64,000 nucleotides of DNA, taken from Nostoc sp. NMS9. Its GTDB lineage: Bacteria > Cyanobacteriota > Cyanobacteriia > Cyanobacteriales > Nostocaceae. The stretch is from NCBI RefSeq assembly GCF_017114995.1, contig NZ_JABXKL010000080.1, forward strand, positions 62,001 to 126,000, given 5' to 3'. Positions 55,066 to 63,468 of the stretch are shown here, piece after piece. Each line of letters starts with the position of its first letter. Positions within the stretch are counted from its first letter, which is position 1. The translations under genes were made by a program, and so were the position numbers. Below the pieces are notes generated by a model. That model did not search any database and was not told the DNA's origin. It was given only the letters and a program-made list of their open reading frames with translations.

Positions 55066-55836
55066 TTAGCGATTTGTTATCATTCCTTGAGTGATTCGCT
55101 GTTTAACTACACGATAAAAAAATAATGGAATGCCTACAATATAACGGTCTGCTAGACGAGTAGGTTCAGTGATTAAGCGTGTTAACCACTCCAGACCATT
55201 ATCGGTCAGCCAACGCGGCCCACGATATATAGAGTCAGTATAAAAATCTAGACAAGCACCCAAAGGTAAAAATACAGTAGTTTCAATTTTATTGAAGTTA
55301 TCTAAAATCCAGCGTTCCTGTAACGGCATACCAAAGCCAATATATAAAATATCTGGTTGGAATTTATTAATTTTTTCTATTACCAAATCATTCGCTTTTC
55401 CTGATTTGTCAAAATAACCATGATGTCCCTGTACGCGTAAATTAGGTGCAATTGATTCTAACTTAGTAATTGCCTTATCCACTACGCCAGGTTTTCCAGC
55501 TAACAAAAATAAAGAAAGGTTTTCTTTCTCACACTTTAATACTAAATCTTCTATGTAATCTGGTGCTGTCATTCGATGTGCAAATTGCATTGAATAACCA
55601 TTGAATCTAGCTCCTACCATTACACCAAATCCGTCACAAAATACTAAATCAGCCTTATTCAAGAAATCTCGATACCAAGACTTTTCATAAGCGAGATTCA
55701 TTGCTCTGATATTCACATGTCCTACAACTGTCTTTTTTTGGTTTTTTGCTGCTTCTATTAAATAATCAACTAATTCTTGTACTTTAAGTTTATGGAATCT
55801 TGTATCAAACAACTTCACTTCAGGAAAAGTTTTCAT
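55066..55836 (-). CDS. WecG/TagA/CpsF-family glycosyltransferase
   Basis: A 256-residue GT26-type enzyme that adds the second sugar to a lipid-linked polysaccharide precursor. Family blocks are VVGHVNIRAMNLAYE, LADLVFCDGFGVMVGARFNG (here KADLVFCDGFG), YIGFGMPLQERWI and the C-terminal basic stretch near LADRYIVG. It is likely membrane-associated at the cytoplasmic face. With the GT4 gene upstream on the same strand it points to exo- or capsular polysaccharide synthesis. Confidence 0.88.
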   Translation of the reverse strand: MKTFPEVKLFDTRFHKLKVQELVDYLIEAAKNQKKTVVGHVNIRAMNLAYEKSWYRDFLNKADLVFCDGFGVMVGARFNGYSMQFAHRMTAPDYIEDLVLKCEKENLSLFLLAGKPGVVDKAITKLESIAPNLRVQGHHGYFDKSGKANDLVIEKINKFQPDILYIGFGMPLQERWILDNFNKIETTVFLPLGACLDFYTDSIYRGPRWLTDNGLEWLTRLITEPTRLADRYIVGIPLFFYRVVKQRITQGMITNR

Positions 55837-56052
55837 TTCTGCACCTCCCTCACTTATTAGCTAGTATACCAAGTTTAGAATAATGCCAACAACAAAAGAA
55901 TAATATCTTTATCGCTACTTGACTTTTTATAATATTAAATCCATACCTTTTCAACACCTATTATCCTTATACAGAATGAATTATCTCCTTTGTAAGTTCG
56001 GTATTTAATACATAGTGTAAGTCACTTAAACCTATTTTCATCAGGATGGCTC

Positions 56053-57120
56053 TCAATTGATAACTGCTGTATAAATGCATCTTAAAGATGTAAGATAATT
56101 GTTTATGTCCAAGTGCTTAACTCTGACTCGTGCATTATTTCCCAAAGATATTCTCAGATTTTCGTCTGCAATTAAGGATTGCATTGCCTCTGACAATTGT
56201 TGAATATTCCCCGGATTAACTAATAAACCATTCTGATTTTGAGTAACTACTTCGGGTATTCCTCCCACTGCGGTAGTGATAACTGCCAAACCCCAACTCA
56301 TTGCTTCTAGTAGTGCCATAGGCAGACCTTCGTTGTAGGAAGGTAACACAAAGACATCAGCTTTAGTTAAAAGCTCGTCACGTTTTTCTTTATCTACCCA
56401 ATCAAGAATAGTGATGTAGTCAATAAGATTTAGAGTTGGGATCAAACTACGAGCTTGTTCTACATCTCCATCCCCCGCTATAACCAACTTGGCTTGGCTT
56501 TGTTGAGCAACAGGCATAGAAGCAAATGCTTTAATTAAATCAAAAGCACCTTTGCGCTCACCAATGCGCCCTAAAAATAAGAAAAATATCTGTTTGGAAT
56601 CTATTCGCTGTGGAATTTGTGCGGGAATTTTTACTGGGTTAGGGAGAACAATAACTTGCTCTGACTTCAAGCCAAGATTCTCAATGTAGAATTTTTTCCA
56701 GCTATCTGATAAAACAATGAAACGGGTACATTTACAAAACGACCAACTTAGCCACTGCTTAAGCCATTGGGGTAGTTTAGAGTAAAACAAATGAAAATCA
56801 GCACTGTGAGTATGAATTATTACTGGTTTTTGAAATAGCCAACCAATAAGAGTAGTAATTGAATGACGAAAAGCGCTACCTCTATCTGAAACATGGATGT
56901 GAATTAGGTCAGTCTTTTGGTTTAATAAGTTCCAAAACAACTCACCTATTGCCTGCAAAAACACTAACACTTTATGGACAGCAGAACCATTCGGTAAAGT
57001 AGTAATGTGTTTAATTTGAATATCAGAGGTAGTTTCTTCAAGAATGAGCTTTTCCACAGAAACTATTCCACCTTGGCGCTCCAAGCTTTCGCCCAACATA
57101 GTAATTTTTATGGGACTCAT
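56053..57120 (-). CDS. Glycosyltransferase family 4 protein
   Basis: A 355-residue GT-B retaining glycosyltransferase. The N-domain includes HIHVSDRGSAFRHS. The C-domain has FFLFLGRIGERKGAFDLIKA, VIAGDGDVEQ and the EX7E motif region PSYNEGLPMALLEAMSWGL. I chose ATG 57120 (MSPIKITMLGES), where family homology begins; a GTG at 57153 adds 11 non-conserved residues. It lies 216 bp upstream of the WecG-type gene on the same strand. Confidence 0.87.
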   Translation of the reverse strand: MSPIKITMLGESLERQGGIVSVEKLILEETTSDIQIKHITTLPNGSAVHKVLVFLQAIGELFWNLLNQKTDLIHIHVSDRGSAFRHSITTLIGWLFQKPVIIHTHSADFHLFYSKLPQWLKQWLSWSFCKCTRFIVLSDSWKKFYIENLGLKSEQVIVLPNPVKIPAQIPQRIDSKQIFFLFLGRIGERKGAFDLIKAFASMPVAQQSQAKLVIAGDGDVEQARSLIPTLNLIDYITILDWVDKEKRDELLTKADVFVLPSYNEGLPMALLEAMSWGLAVITTAVGGIPEVVTQNQNGLLVNPGNIQQLSEAMQSLIADENLRISLGNNARVRVKHLDINNYLTSLRCIYTAVIN

Positions 57121-57926
57121 AATTGCTATTAATCTGTTTTGGAAATTGAACACACGGCTATTTATATAAACTATTATAAGAACGAATTTCTTCTAGTTTA
57201 TATCCAAAGGCATACTCCAATAGCATTTTGGGAGTTAATGCTACTAACTATATCTGCCCGATCGCAGAGCCACAAATTTATTCAATGTACACTTTTCTGA
57301 TTTTACAGGATTACCTACATAACAAAATTCTGCCATCGAAAGTGTTATGAGGATGAGGATGTTTGAAAAGTATTGTTTTTAATAACAAAATATCATAAAA
57401 TTAACCCTCTTTTTATATCAGTATATGGCGGTTTCAAAGCCCCTCACGAGTGTGGGAGAGGTTTATAGCCCTCTTCTATGACTATGGAGAGAGAATAATC
57501 CAATAGATTAGAAATCGCGGCTACACAAACAAAGTCCGCCTGCGCGGACTAACGCCAAAATAGGGTTTCAAATTTAATCTGACGAGAGTAATAAAAGAGC
57601 GATAGAGAGGGTCTACAGTAGACTTTTTGCAGCTTTTTAACCATCCACTGAAACAATCCGAACTTTTAGAACCGTGTAAACTATATCATGTATCACGTCC
57701 AAATCAAACATAATCTACGAGAAACTGCCGATAAAACTTAAACGATGTCTACGTTGAAAACCGTAGTTTTTGGAATGATGGTAAAGCTCAAAACACAAGC
57801 TAAAATCCAATAATCTACTATTCTTCAAAACTCCAGGTTTCAAAATAGATAGGGTTTAACTCAGAAAGTAGCCATTATCAAGTGGGTACACAAGGATACA
57901 TAAAAAACTTCTTCCCTTGATTCTCC
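57121..57926. other. Long gene-free stretch with dispersed repeats
   Basis: No supported gene. It holds dispersed repeat fragments (about 57424-57620), including a GTCCGCCTGCGCGGAC hairpin (57530-57545) and AAAGCCCCTCACGAGTGTGGGAG. The rest is AT-rich with scattered stop codons in all frames. Confidence 0.55.
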
Positions 57927-58049
57927 TGACCAAACAAAAAAAGGATACAAGCCCCTGAATTTATTTATGGAAAAGAAAAAATGCAAAGCAACATTAATTC
58001 AAGCCCCCGGATTTATCCGTGGGGTCTTCAATTTTGAATTTTGAATTCC
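57927..58049 (-). mobile_element. Non-autonomous palindromic element, copy 2
   Basis: Read on the minus strand it carries GAATTCAAAATTCAAAATT, a hairpin unit CGGAT-AA-ATCCGGGGGCTTG, a second unit ATAAATAAATTCAGGGGCTTG, then GTATCC and the end TTTGGTCA. The layout and end match the element inside the PIN gene (27920-28098). One hairpin differs by matched changes on both arms (CGGAT/ATCCG against TAAAT/ATTTA), so the fold is conserved. Confidence 0.65.
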
Positions 58050-58092
58050 CCGCAGGGGTTGACCCCTATGTTTGCACAGCGTTGACCATAGC

Positions 58093-58118
58093 AGAAGTTA
58101 CAGGGTCTTGTAACTTCT
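58093..58118 (+). promoter_or_regulatory. Hairpin in the acyl-CoA ligase leader
   Basis: AGAAGTTACA and TGTAACTTCT form a perfect 10-bp stem with a six-base loop, followed by TTTATGATTT, 85 bp upstream of the acyl-CoA ligase start. It could be a terminator or attenuator. Confidence 0.4.
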
Positions 58119-58202
58119 TTATGATTTCCTTGCTTTTTGCAGCTAGAACGGCACAATTTTTTGTTTAAGCTAAATCATAATATTTACAGGTCGGAAAAAC
58201 TA

Positions 58203-59705
58203 ATGAATTTATTTGAGCTTTTAGTAGGAGAAGACAATCATCCAGCCCTAGTTACGCCTGATGGGCGATCGCTAACCTATAAGCAATTGCGCGAGAATGT
58301 TATTGGACTGGTATCTCAACTCAACAGCTTTGGATTGAAACGGGGAGAACGCATTGCCATTGCTATGACTAACGGTTCACCAATGGCGATTACCTTTTTG
58401 GCTGCTGCCTTATGTGGCACTGCTGCACCCTTAAATCCCAAATACAAACAAGAAGAATTTGCCTTTTACTATCAAGATACCCAAGCAAAAGCACTGATTA
58501 CGTTGTCTGAGGGGCCAGAAGCAGCCATTGCTAGTGTCACACCCAATATGATGCTGATTAATGCCAAGGTAAATACTGACGGCACATTAAGCTTTGAATT
58601 AGTCAAAACAGGCTCAGAACCAGCAGAATCTGCGAATCCCGCGACCCCCAACGCTGATGATATAGCGATGATTCTCCACACTAGCGGCACTACCAGTCGT
58701 CCCAAGCGTGTGCCGATTCGTCATCGCAACTTAATCGCTTCAGCCGGCAACCTGATTAGTGCTTACTCACTCACAGCAGCTGATACTACACTATGCCTAA
58801 TGCCCCTATTCCATGTTCACGGATTGGTGGGCTGTTTGCTGGCAACTCTGGCTTCGGGTGGTACATTAGTTTGTCCCAATGGTTTTAATGCCTTGGAGTT
58901 TTGGAAACTGGTAGATACCTACAAACCCACCTGGTACTCCGCAGCGCCAACCATGCACCAGACAATTTTGGTCCGTGCTAGCCGCAACCCAGAAATTGTC
59001 AAAGCAAACCGCTTTCGTTTCATTCGCTCTAGTAGTGCTTCTTTGCCGCCGATTATCATTGAACAGTTAGAGGCAACTCTTAATGCTCCTGTGGTGGAAT
59101 CTTACAGCATGACTGAAGCATCTCACTTAATGACCACCAATCCCATACCGCCAAAAGTCAGGAAAGCAGGTACTGTAGGTTATGGCTTCGGGGTAGAAGT
59201 GGGCATTATGGACTCTGAAGGCAACCTGTTATCTAAGGGAAGCTTGGGCGAGGTGGTGGTAAAAGCACCCAATGTTATAGATGGCTACGAAAATAACCCA
59301 GAAGCTAACGCCACTGCTTTTGTGAACGGTTGGTTCCGTACAGGGGATCAGGGTACAGTTGATGCAGACGGCTACCTCCGCTTGACTGGACGAATTAAAG
59401 AATTGATTAACCGGGGTGGGGAAAAAATTTCTCCTTTAGAAGTGGATGATGTCTTGCTGCGCCATCCCGCTGTCGCCGAAGCCTTAGCCTTTGCCGTCCC
59501 CCACAAATCTTTAGGAGAAGATATCCACGCGGCTGTGGTTCTGAAAGCAGAAGCTGGTGAAAAAGAACTTTTAGCTCACTGTGCAACTATGCTGGCAGAC
59601 TTCAAAGTTCCCAAGCAAATTCACATTTTAGATCAACTACCTCGTGGTGCTACCGGTAAACTACAACGGTTGGCGATGTCGAAATTGCTGAATATAGGGG
59701 AGTAG
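58203..59705 (+). CDS. AMP-dependent acyl-CoA synthetase/ligase (oxalyl-CoA synthetase-like)
   Basis: A 500-residue adenylate-forming ligase. P-loop-like MILHTSGTTSRPKRV (about 156-170), YSMTEASH (about 303-310), GWFRTGDQG and the hinge RIKELINRGGEKISP with the late catalytic Lys in PRGATGKLQR are all intact. It resembles the Pcs60/AAE3 oxalate-CoA ligase group, but the acid substrate is not certain. ATG 58203 (MNLFELLVGEDN) is preferred over 58137, which would add a non-conserved leader. Confidence 0.88.
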   Translation: MNLFELLVGEDNHPALVTPDGRSLTYKQLRENVIGLVSQLNSFGLKRGERIAIAMTNGSPMAITFLAAALCGTAAPLNPKYKQEEFAFYYQDTQAKALITLSEGPEAAIASVTPNMMLINAKVNTDGTLSFELVKTGSEPAESANPATPNADDIAMILHTSGTTSRPKRVPIRHRNLIASAGNLISAYSLTAADTTLCLMPLFHVHGLVGCLLATLASGGTLVCPNGFNALEFWKLVDTYKPTWYSAAPTMHQTILVRASRNPEIVKANRFRFIRSSSASLPPIIIEQLEATLNAPVVESYSMTEASHLMTTNPIPPKVRKAGTVGYGFGVEVGIMDSEGNLLSKGSLGEVVVKAPNVIDGYENNPEANATAFVNGWFRTGDQGTVDADGYLRLTGRIKELINRGGEKISPLEVDDVLLRHPAVAEALAFAVPHKSLGEDIHAAVVLKAEAGEKELLAHCATMLADFKVPKQIHILDQLPRGATGKLQRLAMSKLLNIGE

Positions 59706-59874
59706 GGAGTGGGGAGATAACGGAAGTTTACTCTGGAAGATTTGAACAGCCAAAGTCACTCCCAGTCGTAGTTAATTTCAACCGGGTACACGTAACATCT
59801 GTGCATTCCATCTTGGCGGGATAAAATCAGATGATGGAGGTAACAGAGTTTGGACTTGGGCTTGTAACTGGGCG

Positions 59875-60555
59875 ATGGAATTTGTATTTGACGCGAGGTC
59901 GGCAAACTCGTCTTTTGTCGAAATGATCTGGCACACCCACAGCGAACACGCTGGCACTTTTACTTCGGAAGCTGTCAGCAATTGGGAGATGGCAATAGCG
60001 ACCTTCAATGGCAAGACGACGATCGTCGCACGAGGTCCAGAGACCAAAGCATCCCAAGCTGATTTCCCCGCTGACGCTGAGTTCTTTGGCATCACCTTCA
60101 AACTTGGCACGTTCATGCCCCATCTCCCTGTAAAAACCCTTCTGGATAGACAGGATGCCACTCTTCCGAAAGCGTCGAGCAATTCCTTCTGGTTGTATGG
60201 CTTTGCGTGGGAACTTCCGACCTTTGAAAACGCCGACGTGTTCGTCAACAGACTTATCCATCAGGGGATACTCGTGCGCGATCCGGTGGTCGAGGCGGCG
60301 ATACAGGGACACATACCCGATATGTCGATACGTTCCTTACAGTACCGCTTCTTGCAGGCAACCGGATTAACCTACAAGACGATTCAGCAGATCGAACGCG
60401 CCCACAGCGCCGTCTCGCTCCTTGAGCAAGGTACGTCTATTTTAGACACTGCCTTCGAGCTAGGCTATTTCGATCAGGCTCATCTAACCAATTCGCTGAA
60501 GCGCTTCATCGGAAAAACACCCGCGCAAATTGCTGGCAAAAGCACAGTTGAATAG
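59875..60555 (+). CDS. AraC-family transcriptional regulator
   Basis: A 226-residue regulator with an N-terminal ligand/cupin-like domain (about 1-130) and a C-terminal AraC DNA-binding region. The two helix-turn-helix units show SIRSLQYRFLQATGLTYKTI and ILDTAFELGYFDQAHLTNSL. Base composition is more GC-rich than the neighbours, as in the DHFR-like gene 80 bp downstream. The pair probably moved together and the regulator may control that gene. Confidence 0.83.
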   Translation: MEFVFDARSANSSFVEMIWHTHSEHAGTFTSEAVSNWEMAIATFNGKTTIVARGPETKASQADFPADAEFFGITFKLGTFMPHLPVKTLLDRQDATLPKASSNSFWLYGFAWELPTFENADVFVNRLIHQGILVRDPVVEAAIQGHIPDMSIRSLQYRFLQATGLTYKTIQQIERAHSAVSLLEQGTSILDTAFELGYFDQAHLTNSLKRFIGKTPAQIAGKSTVE

Positions 60556-60635
60556 TTTGCGTTTTTTTCCAAGACTCTTTCCTTTTGCTGCACCATGATT
60601 GCGGTATAGACAGCGAATGACAAAAGGAGAACATA

Positions 60636-61172
60636 ATGCGGAAAGTAGTCATTACTGAATTCATGTCACTGGATGGCGTTATAGAAGAACCGGCCTGGAC
60701 TGCACCCTATTGGAATGACGACATCGCGAAGTTTAAAGGTGATGAGCAAGACACCAGCGATGCCTTGCTTTTGGGACGTGTGACCTATCAAGGGTTTGCA
60801 GCAGCCTGGCCGGAGAGTGCGGATGAAGGGGCAGATTACATGAACAGCGTGTGCAAATACGTGGTGTCAACGACCCTGAACACGTTGGAGTGGAACAACT
60901 CAACGCCGATCAAAGACAATATCGTCCAAGAACTCACCAAACTCAAGCAGCTGGACGGTCAGGACATTCTGGTGTACGGCAGCGCCACGCTTGTGCAAAC
61001 GCTCATTGGGCACGATCTTGTGGATCGCTATCGGCTGCTTGTTTACCCGGTGGTTGTGGGCAAAGGCAAGCGCCTGTTTAAAGAGGATACCACTGCAACT
61101 TTGAAGCTTCTGGAATCACAGTCGTTCAGTTCAGGCGTTGTGGCGCTCGTCTATGAACCGGATCGCAAATAA
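60636..61172 (+). CDS. Dihydrofolate-reductase-like protein (RibD C-terminal fold)
   Basis: A 178-residue protein of the DHFR/RibD-C superfamily. The start MRKVVITEFMSLDGVIEEPA, LLLGRVTYQGFAAAWP, DILVYGSATLVQTL and YPVVVGKGKRLF are typical. It likely binds NAD(P)H, but the substrate is unknown and it is not a standard folA. AAAGGAG lies eight bases before the ATG. GC content is higher than the window average, in keeping with recent transfer with the AraC gene. Confidence 0.85.
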   Translation: MRKVVITEFMSLDGVIEEPAWTAPYWNDDIAKFKGDEQDTSDALLLGRVTYQGFAAAWPESADEGADYMNSVCKYVVSTTLNTLEWNNSTPIKDNIVQELTKLKQLDGQDILVYGSATLVQTLIGHDLVDRYRLLVYPVVVGKGKRLFKEDTTATLKLLESQSFSSGVVALVYEPDRK

Positions 61173-61512
61173 TCACCGCCATACGGACAAAAAAATATTG
61201 GTAGAAACAGCGCGGTATTAGCAGTGGGAACGAGTACAGCAATATGTCAGCACTTGAGAGCGATCGCTACTTATTCCACTTCACCAGCACCCCTCTCCAC
61301 CTGAACCTGAATTTTCAACCATCAACGTTCGCGCAGCGTCTCCAAGAGTTGCGGCATTACTTTGTTCTACAAGTTGCAGATTGACTCGGTGCAACATCCA
61401 CGAACACCAGCGTTGTGCAGTCTGTTACCGCAGGTAACTCAACTTCATTCTCTGACACGCTCTCGACAGACTGATGTCTATTTATCGTTAAAATCACAAA
61501 CGTCTACACAAT
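61173..61512. other. Gene-free stretch
   Basis: No supported gene. A dispersed GTTCGCGCAGCGTCTCC repeat lies at 61327-61343; an open frame over 61362-61553 has no recognisable features and runs into the ThiF-like gene on the other strand. Confidence 0.5.
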
Positions 61513-62151
61513 CTACAAAAACAGAGATTGAACAGTCAGATCCTTCTGGGTGATACTGAAGTTACGCTGTTCTGCTGTGGCAATAAATGAAACGATCGCT
61601 TCACACGCCACAGCCACGGTTAACATCACCAGGTTTCGTGCCAACGGATAATCACAGACATCATCATTAACCTCGGAAGGAACGCGATAAACGTTATTCC
61701 AAATCACTTCTGCATAATCAGCCGATAGTCCAGCATGAAGACAAGGAATGCTTAGTTGTTCAGCATAATCTTTCACTGCTTGACGTGCCACACTATTGTC
61801 AAAGACATCGATAATTAGCTGGCTGTCTTGGAGTAGTTGAGTTGTATTTGCTGGTGTCAACTCCTTTGTTTTGGCATCAACTTTAGTACCAATTGCTCGA
61901 TATAAATTGTTCGCTAAAATCTTCGCCTTGAACGCTCCCACATCGGAACGGTAGTAAGGCTGAGTCGAAAGATTACGCTCCTCAATGCGATCGCGATCTA
62001 TCACTGTAAGTTTATCAAAACCAGACCGAGCTAAGTTTTCAGCAATGTTAGCTCCTAATGCTCCAGCGCCACAAATGGTTACACGATAGTTCTTCAACTT
62101 TGTCATCACAGCATTGCTGCGGTAAAGCTGTTCGTGAAAAAAGATACTCAT
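61513..62151 (-). CDS. ThiF/E1-like adenylyltransferase
   Basis: A 212-residue Rossmann protein of the ThiF/MoeB/E1 superfamily. The nucleotide loop is VTICGAGALGANIAENL (about 25-41). The acidic VIDRDRIEERNLSTQPYY contains the ATP-contacting Asp and Arg, a Lys follows in GAFKAKI, and IIDVFDN carries the Mg-binding Asp. The zinc CxxC pairs and an obvious catalytic Cys of full E1 enzymes are missing. It is 34 bp downstream of an unknown gene on the same strand and likely co-transcribed with it; no ubiquitin-like or JAB gene is visible nearby. Confidence 0.8.
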   Translation of the reverse strand: MSIFFHEQLYRSNAVMTKLKNYRVTICGAGALGANIAENLARSGFDKLTVIDRDRIEERNLSTQPYYRSDVGAFKAKILANNLYRAIGTKVDAKTKELTPANTTQLLQDSQLIIDVFDNSVARQAVKDYAEQLSIPCLHAGLSADYAEVIWNNVYRVPSEVNDDVCDYPLARNLVMLTVAVACEAIVSFIATAEQRNFSITQKDLTVQSLFL

Positions 62152-62185
62152 AATAATTCGTAATTAATTAGTCCGATTGTTCTCA

Positions 62186-63016
62186 CTAGTCTTGTTGTTC
62201 CATAACACCCACTAAGGATTGCAAGTCAAAATCGCGATCGCGTCCACTTAGGCAAATGCCAGAACTGACAACAGTCAAATCAGTTTTAGCGATCGCACTA
62301 CTATGGCGAACACCATCAGCAGTTATCCAATCGACTGTCCAGTAATCGCTGCGATCGTGGAATTGAGTTAAGGTACCGCCACCCATTTGCAATGCCTTTC
62401 TCAATCGCTTTTCATCCTGTTGGGGTTGAGTAAATCCCTCAATGCGCCGAGTTGCTAATTCATACACTGTGCGGATTTCTGGAGTAATGCCCTTAAACTG
62501 TAATTTTTCAGCAGGAATGAGTTGCTTAACAGCAGATTGCAGAGTTTCAACAATTACCGGCTCGGTACGGCGATCTACTTCCTCGAACCAGCATGACTGC
62601 CCATTCCATCGGGCAATGATTTGCTCAAAGGCGATACCTTCGGTTACTAGATGCACTGCGATCGGCTTAACTACCTTCAACCGTTGACGCATATCTACTT
62701 CATTTACGGGGTATGCTAACCAAGCTTGTCCCCGCAGTTGGTGTGCTAACCGCAGTCGTATTTGGGAAAAGTGTTGCAGGTATTCCACAATTTGGGGTAA
62801 GTCTGCTTCTTCTACAACCTTTGCTGTTTTTTCATCCACAGCCTGAAAGATGCCCCAACCTTCAAATTTACTAGGCTTTGGCGTGAAAGTGTAGACCATC
62901 CCAGCTACCCGTGTGCGAACTCGTCCACCTTTAACACAGGGCGCAAGGAATTGGGTGGTATGTAACTGTGCTTCTGCGATCGCAATTTGGTTGATTAGCT
63001 TAAATATGTTAGTCAT
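62186..63016 (-). CDS. Conserved hypothetical protein, partner of ThiF-like gene
   Basis: 276 residues with no family I can name. It begins MTNIFKLINQIAIAEAQLHT. A core of alternating strands and helices contains KFEGWGIFQAVDEKTAKVV and FSQIRLRLAHQLRGQAWLAY. A C-terminal segment has GGGTLTQFHDRSDYWTVDWI (about 220-239). No signal peptide or membrane helix. ATG 63016 is preferred over 63028. Its tight pairing with the ThiF-like gene suggests it is the protein modified or bound by it. Confidence 0.6.
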   Translation of the reverse strand: MTNIFKLINQIAIAEAQLHTTQFLAPCVKGGRVRTRVAGMVYTFTPKPSKFEGWGIFQAVDEKTAKVVEEADLPQIVEYLQHFSQIRLRLAHQLRGQAWLAYPVNEVDMRQRLKVVKPIAVHLVTEGIAFEQIIARWNGQSCWFEEVDRRTEPVIVETLQSAVKQLIPAEKLQFKGITPEIRTVYELATRRIEGFTQPQQDEKRLRKALQMGGGTLTQFHDRSDYWTVDWITADGVRHSSAIAKTDLTVVSSGICLSGRDRDFDLQSLVGVMEQQD

Positions 63017-63078
63017 AACTAATACCAATTTTCAAAAATAAGGCTACCAATGCAACCCTATAAAATCTGATCTTCTTA

Positions 63079-63110
63079 ATTACGAATTACGAATTACGAA
63101 TTACGAATTA
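63079..63110. repeat. ATTACGA tandem repeat
   Basis: Four to five copies of a TTACGAA heptamer lie between the hypothetical gene and the structured RNA, a few bases past the RNA 3' stem. Confidence 0.8.
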
Positions 63111-63118
63111 ATAAAATT

Positions 63119-63325
63119 CTGCGTGCAAGTTGGTGGAGCATTGCGTGTTCTCAGTTACTAGAGGGACTCCGCTGGTGAGTTGTTACACACTCTTTCAAGG
63201 ATGGCTACTTTTAAGCCTACCTCCCAGGTTCTTCGCACTCCCCGTTCACACACGCCCACTGCATTTGGCAGTGTTACTTTTCCTCTCGTACTAGTATGTA
63301 AGCTCCACGAGTTGGGGCACGCAGG
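63119..63325 (-). ncRNA. Structured RNA with sarcin-ricin-loop and L11-binding-centre mimicry
   Basis: On the minus strand CTGCGTGC (63324-63317) pairs with GCACGCAG (63126-63119) and GTGGAGC (63308-63302) with GCTCCAC (63139-63133), closing a 207-nt RNA. CTAGTACGAGAGGA (63294-63281) equals the 23S sarcin-ricin loop sequence. A hairpin CACTGC-GCAGTG follows (63273-63257). Region 63228-63172 reads like the 23S GTPase-associated centre: AGGCTTAAAAGTAGCC, then GAAAGAGTGTGTAACAACTC. Paired changes keep its stems (CTGG/CCAG for CCAG/CTGG; GT/AC for GC/GC). A U-rich tail follows the terminal stem. The order is reversed relative to real 23S rRNA. Confidence 0.72.
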
Positions 63326-63327
63326 AT

Positions 63328-63338
63328 ATTATATAATA
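63328..63338 (-). promoter_or_regulatory. Promoter -10 region of the structured RNA
   Basis: On the minus strand TATTAT (63338-63333) and TATAAT (63333-63328) lie directly upstream of the terminal stem at 63324. TATTAT would place the start near 63326. The candidate -35 (TTTATT, about 63357) is weak. Confidence 0.5.
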
Positions 63339-63468
63339 CAACATACTACAAAATAAATGGAAAAGCGATTGCGGTTGTCATTGCTAGAAAGGAAATTGAG
63401 CTAGAATGCTTCTCAGTCAGCTAATGTTTAAGGGTTTCAAGTTTTATTTGCCGACAATATTCATTCAT

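Noticed and set aside
59778..60312. Minus-strand reading frames opposite the AraC gene
   Set aside because: They are shadows of the GC-rich AraC gene, which has clear helix-turn-helix motifs on the plus strand.
61362..61553. Plus-strand frame of 63 codons
   Set aside because: No recognisable motif, Ser/Thr/Gln-rich composition, and it overlaps the ThiF-like gene antisense.
63119..63325. Ordinary 23S rRNA fragment or pseudogene
   Set aside because: The sarcin-ricin and L11-region sequences are in reversed order, the region has its own closing stems and promoter-like box, and stem changes are compensatory. None of this is expected of a decaying rRNA piece.
63119..63325. OMEGA-type guide RNA of an IscB or TnpB element
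   Set aside because: No iscB or tnpB gene is in the window and the ribosomal motifs do not resemble the guide RNAs I know. Not fully excluded without a covariance search.
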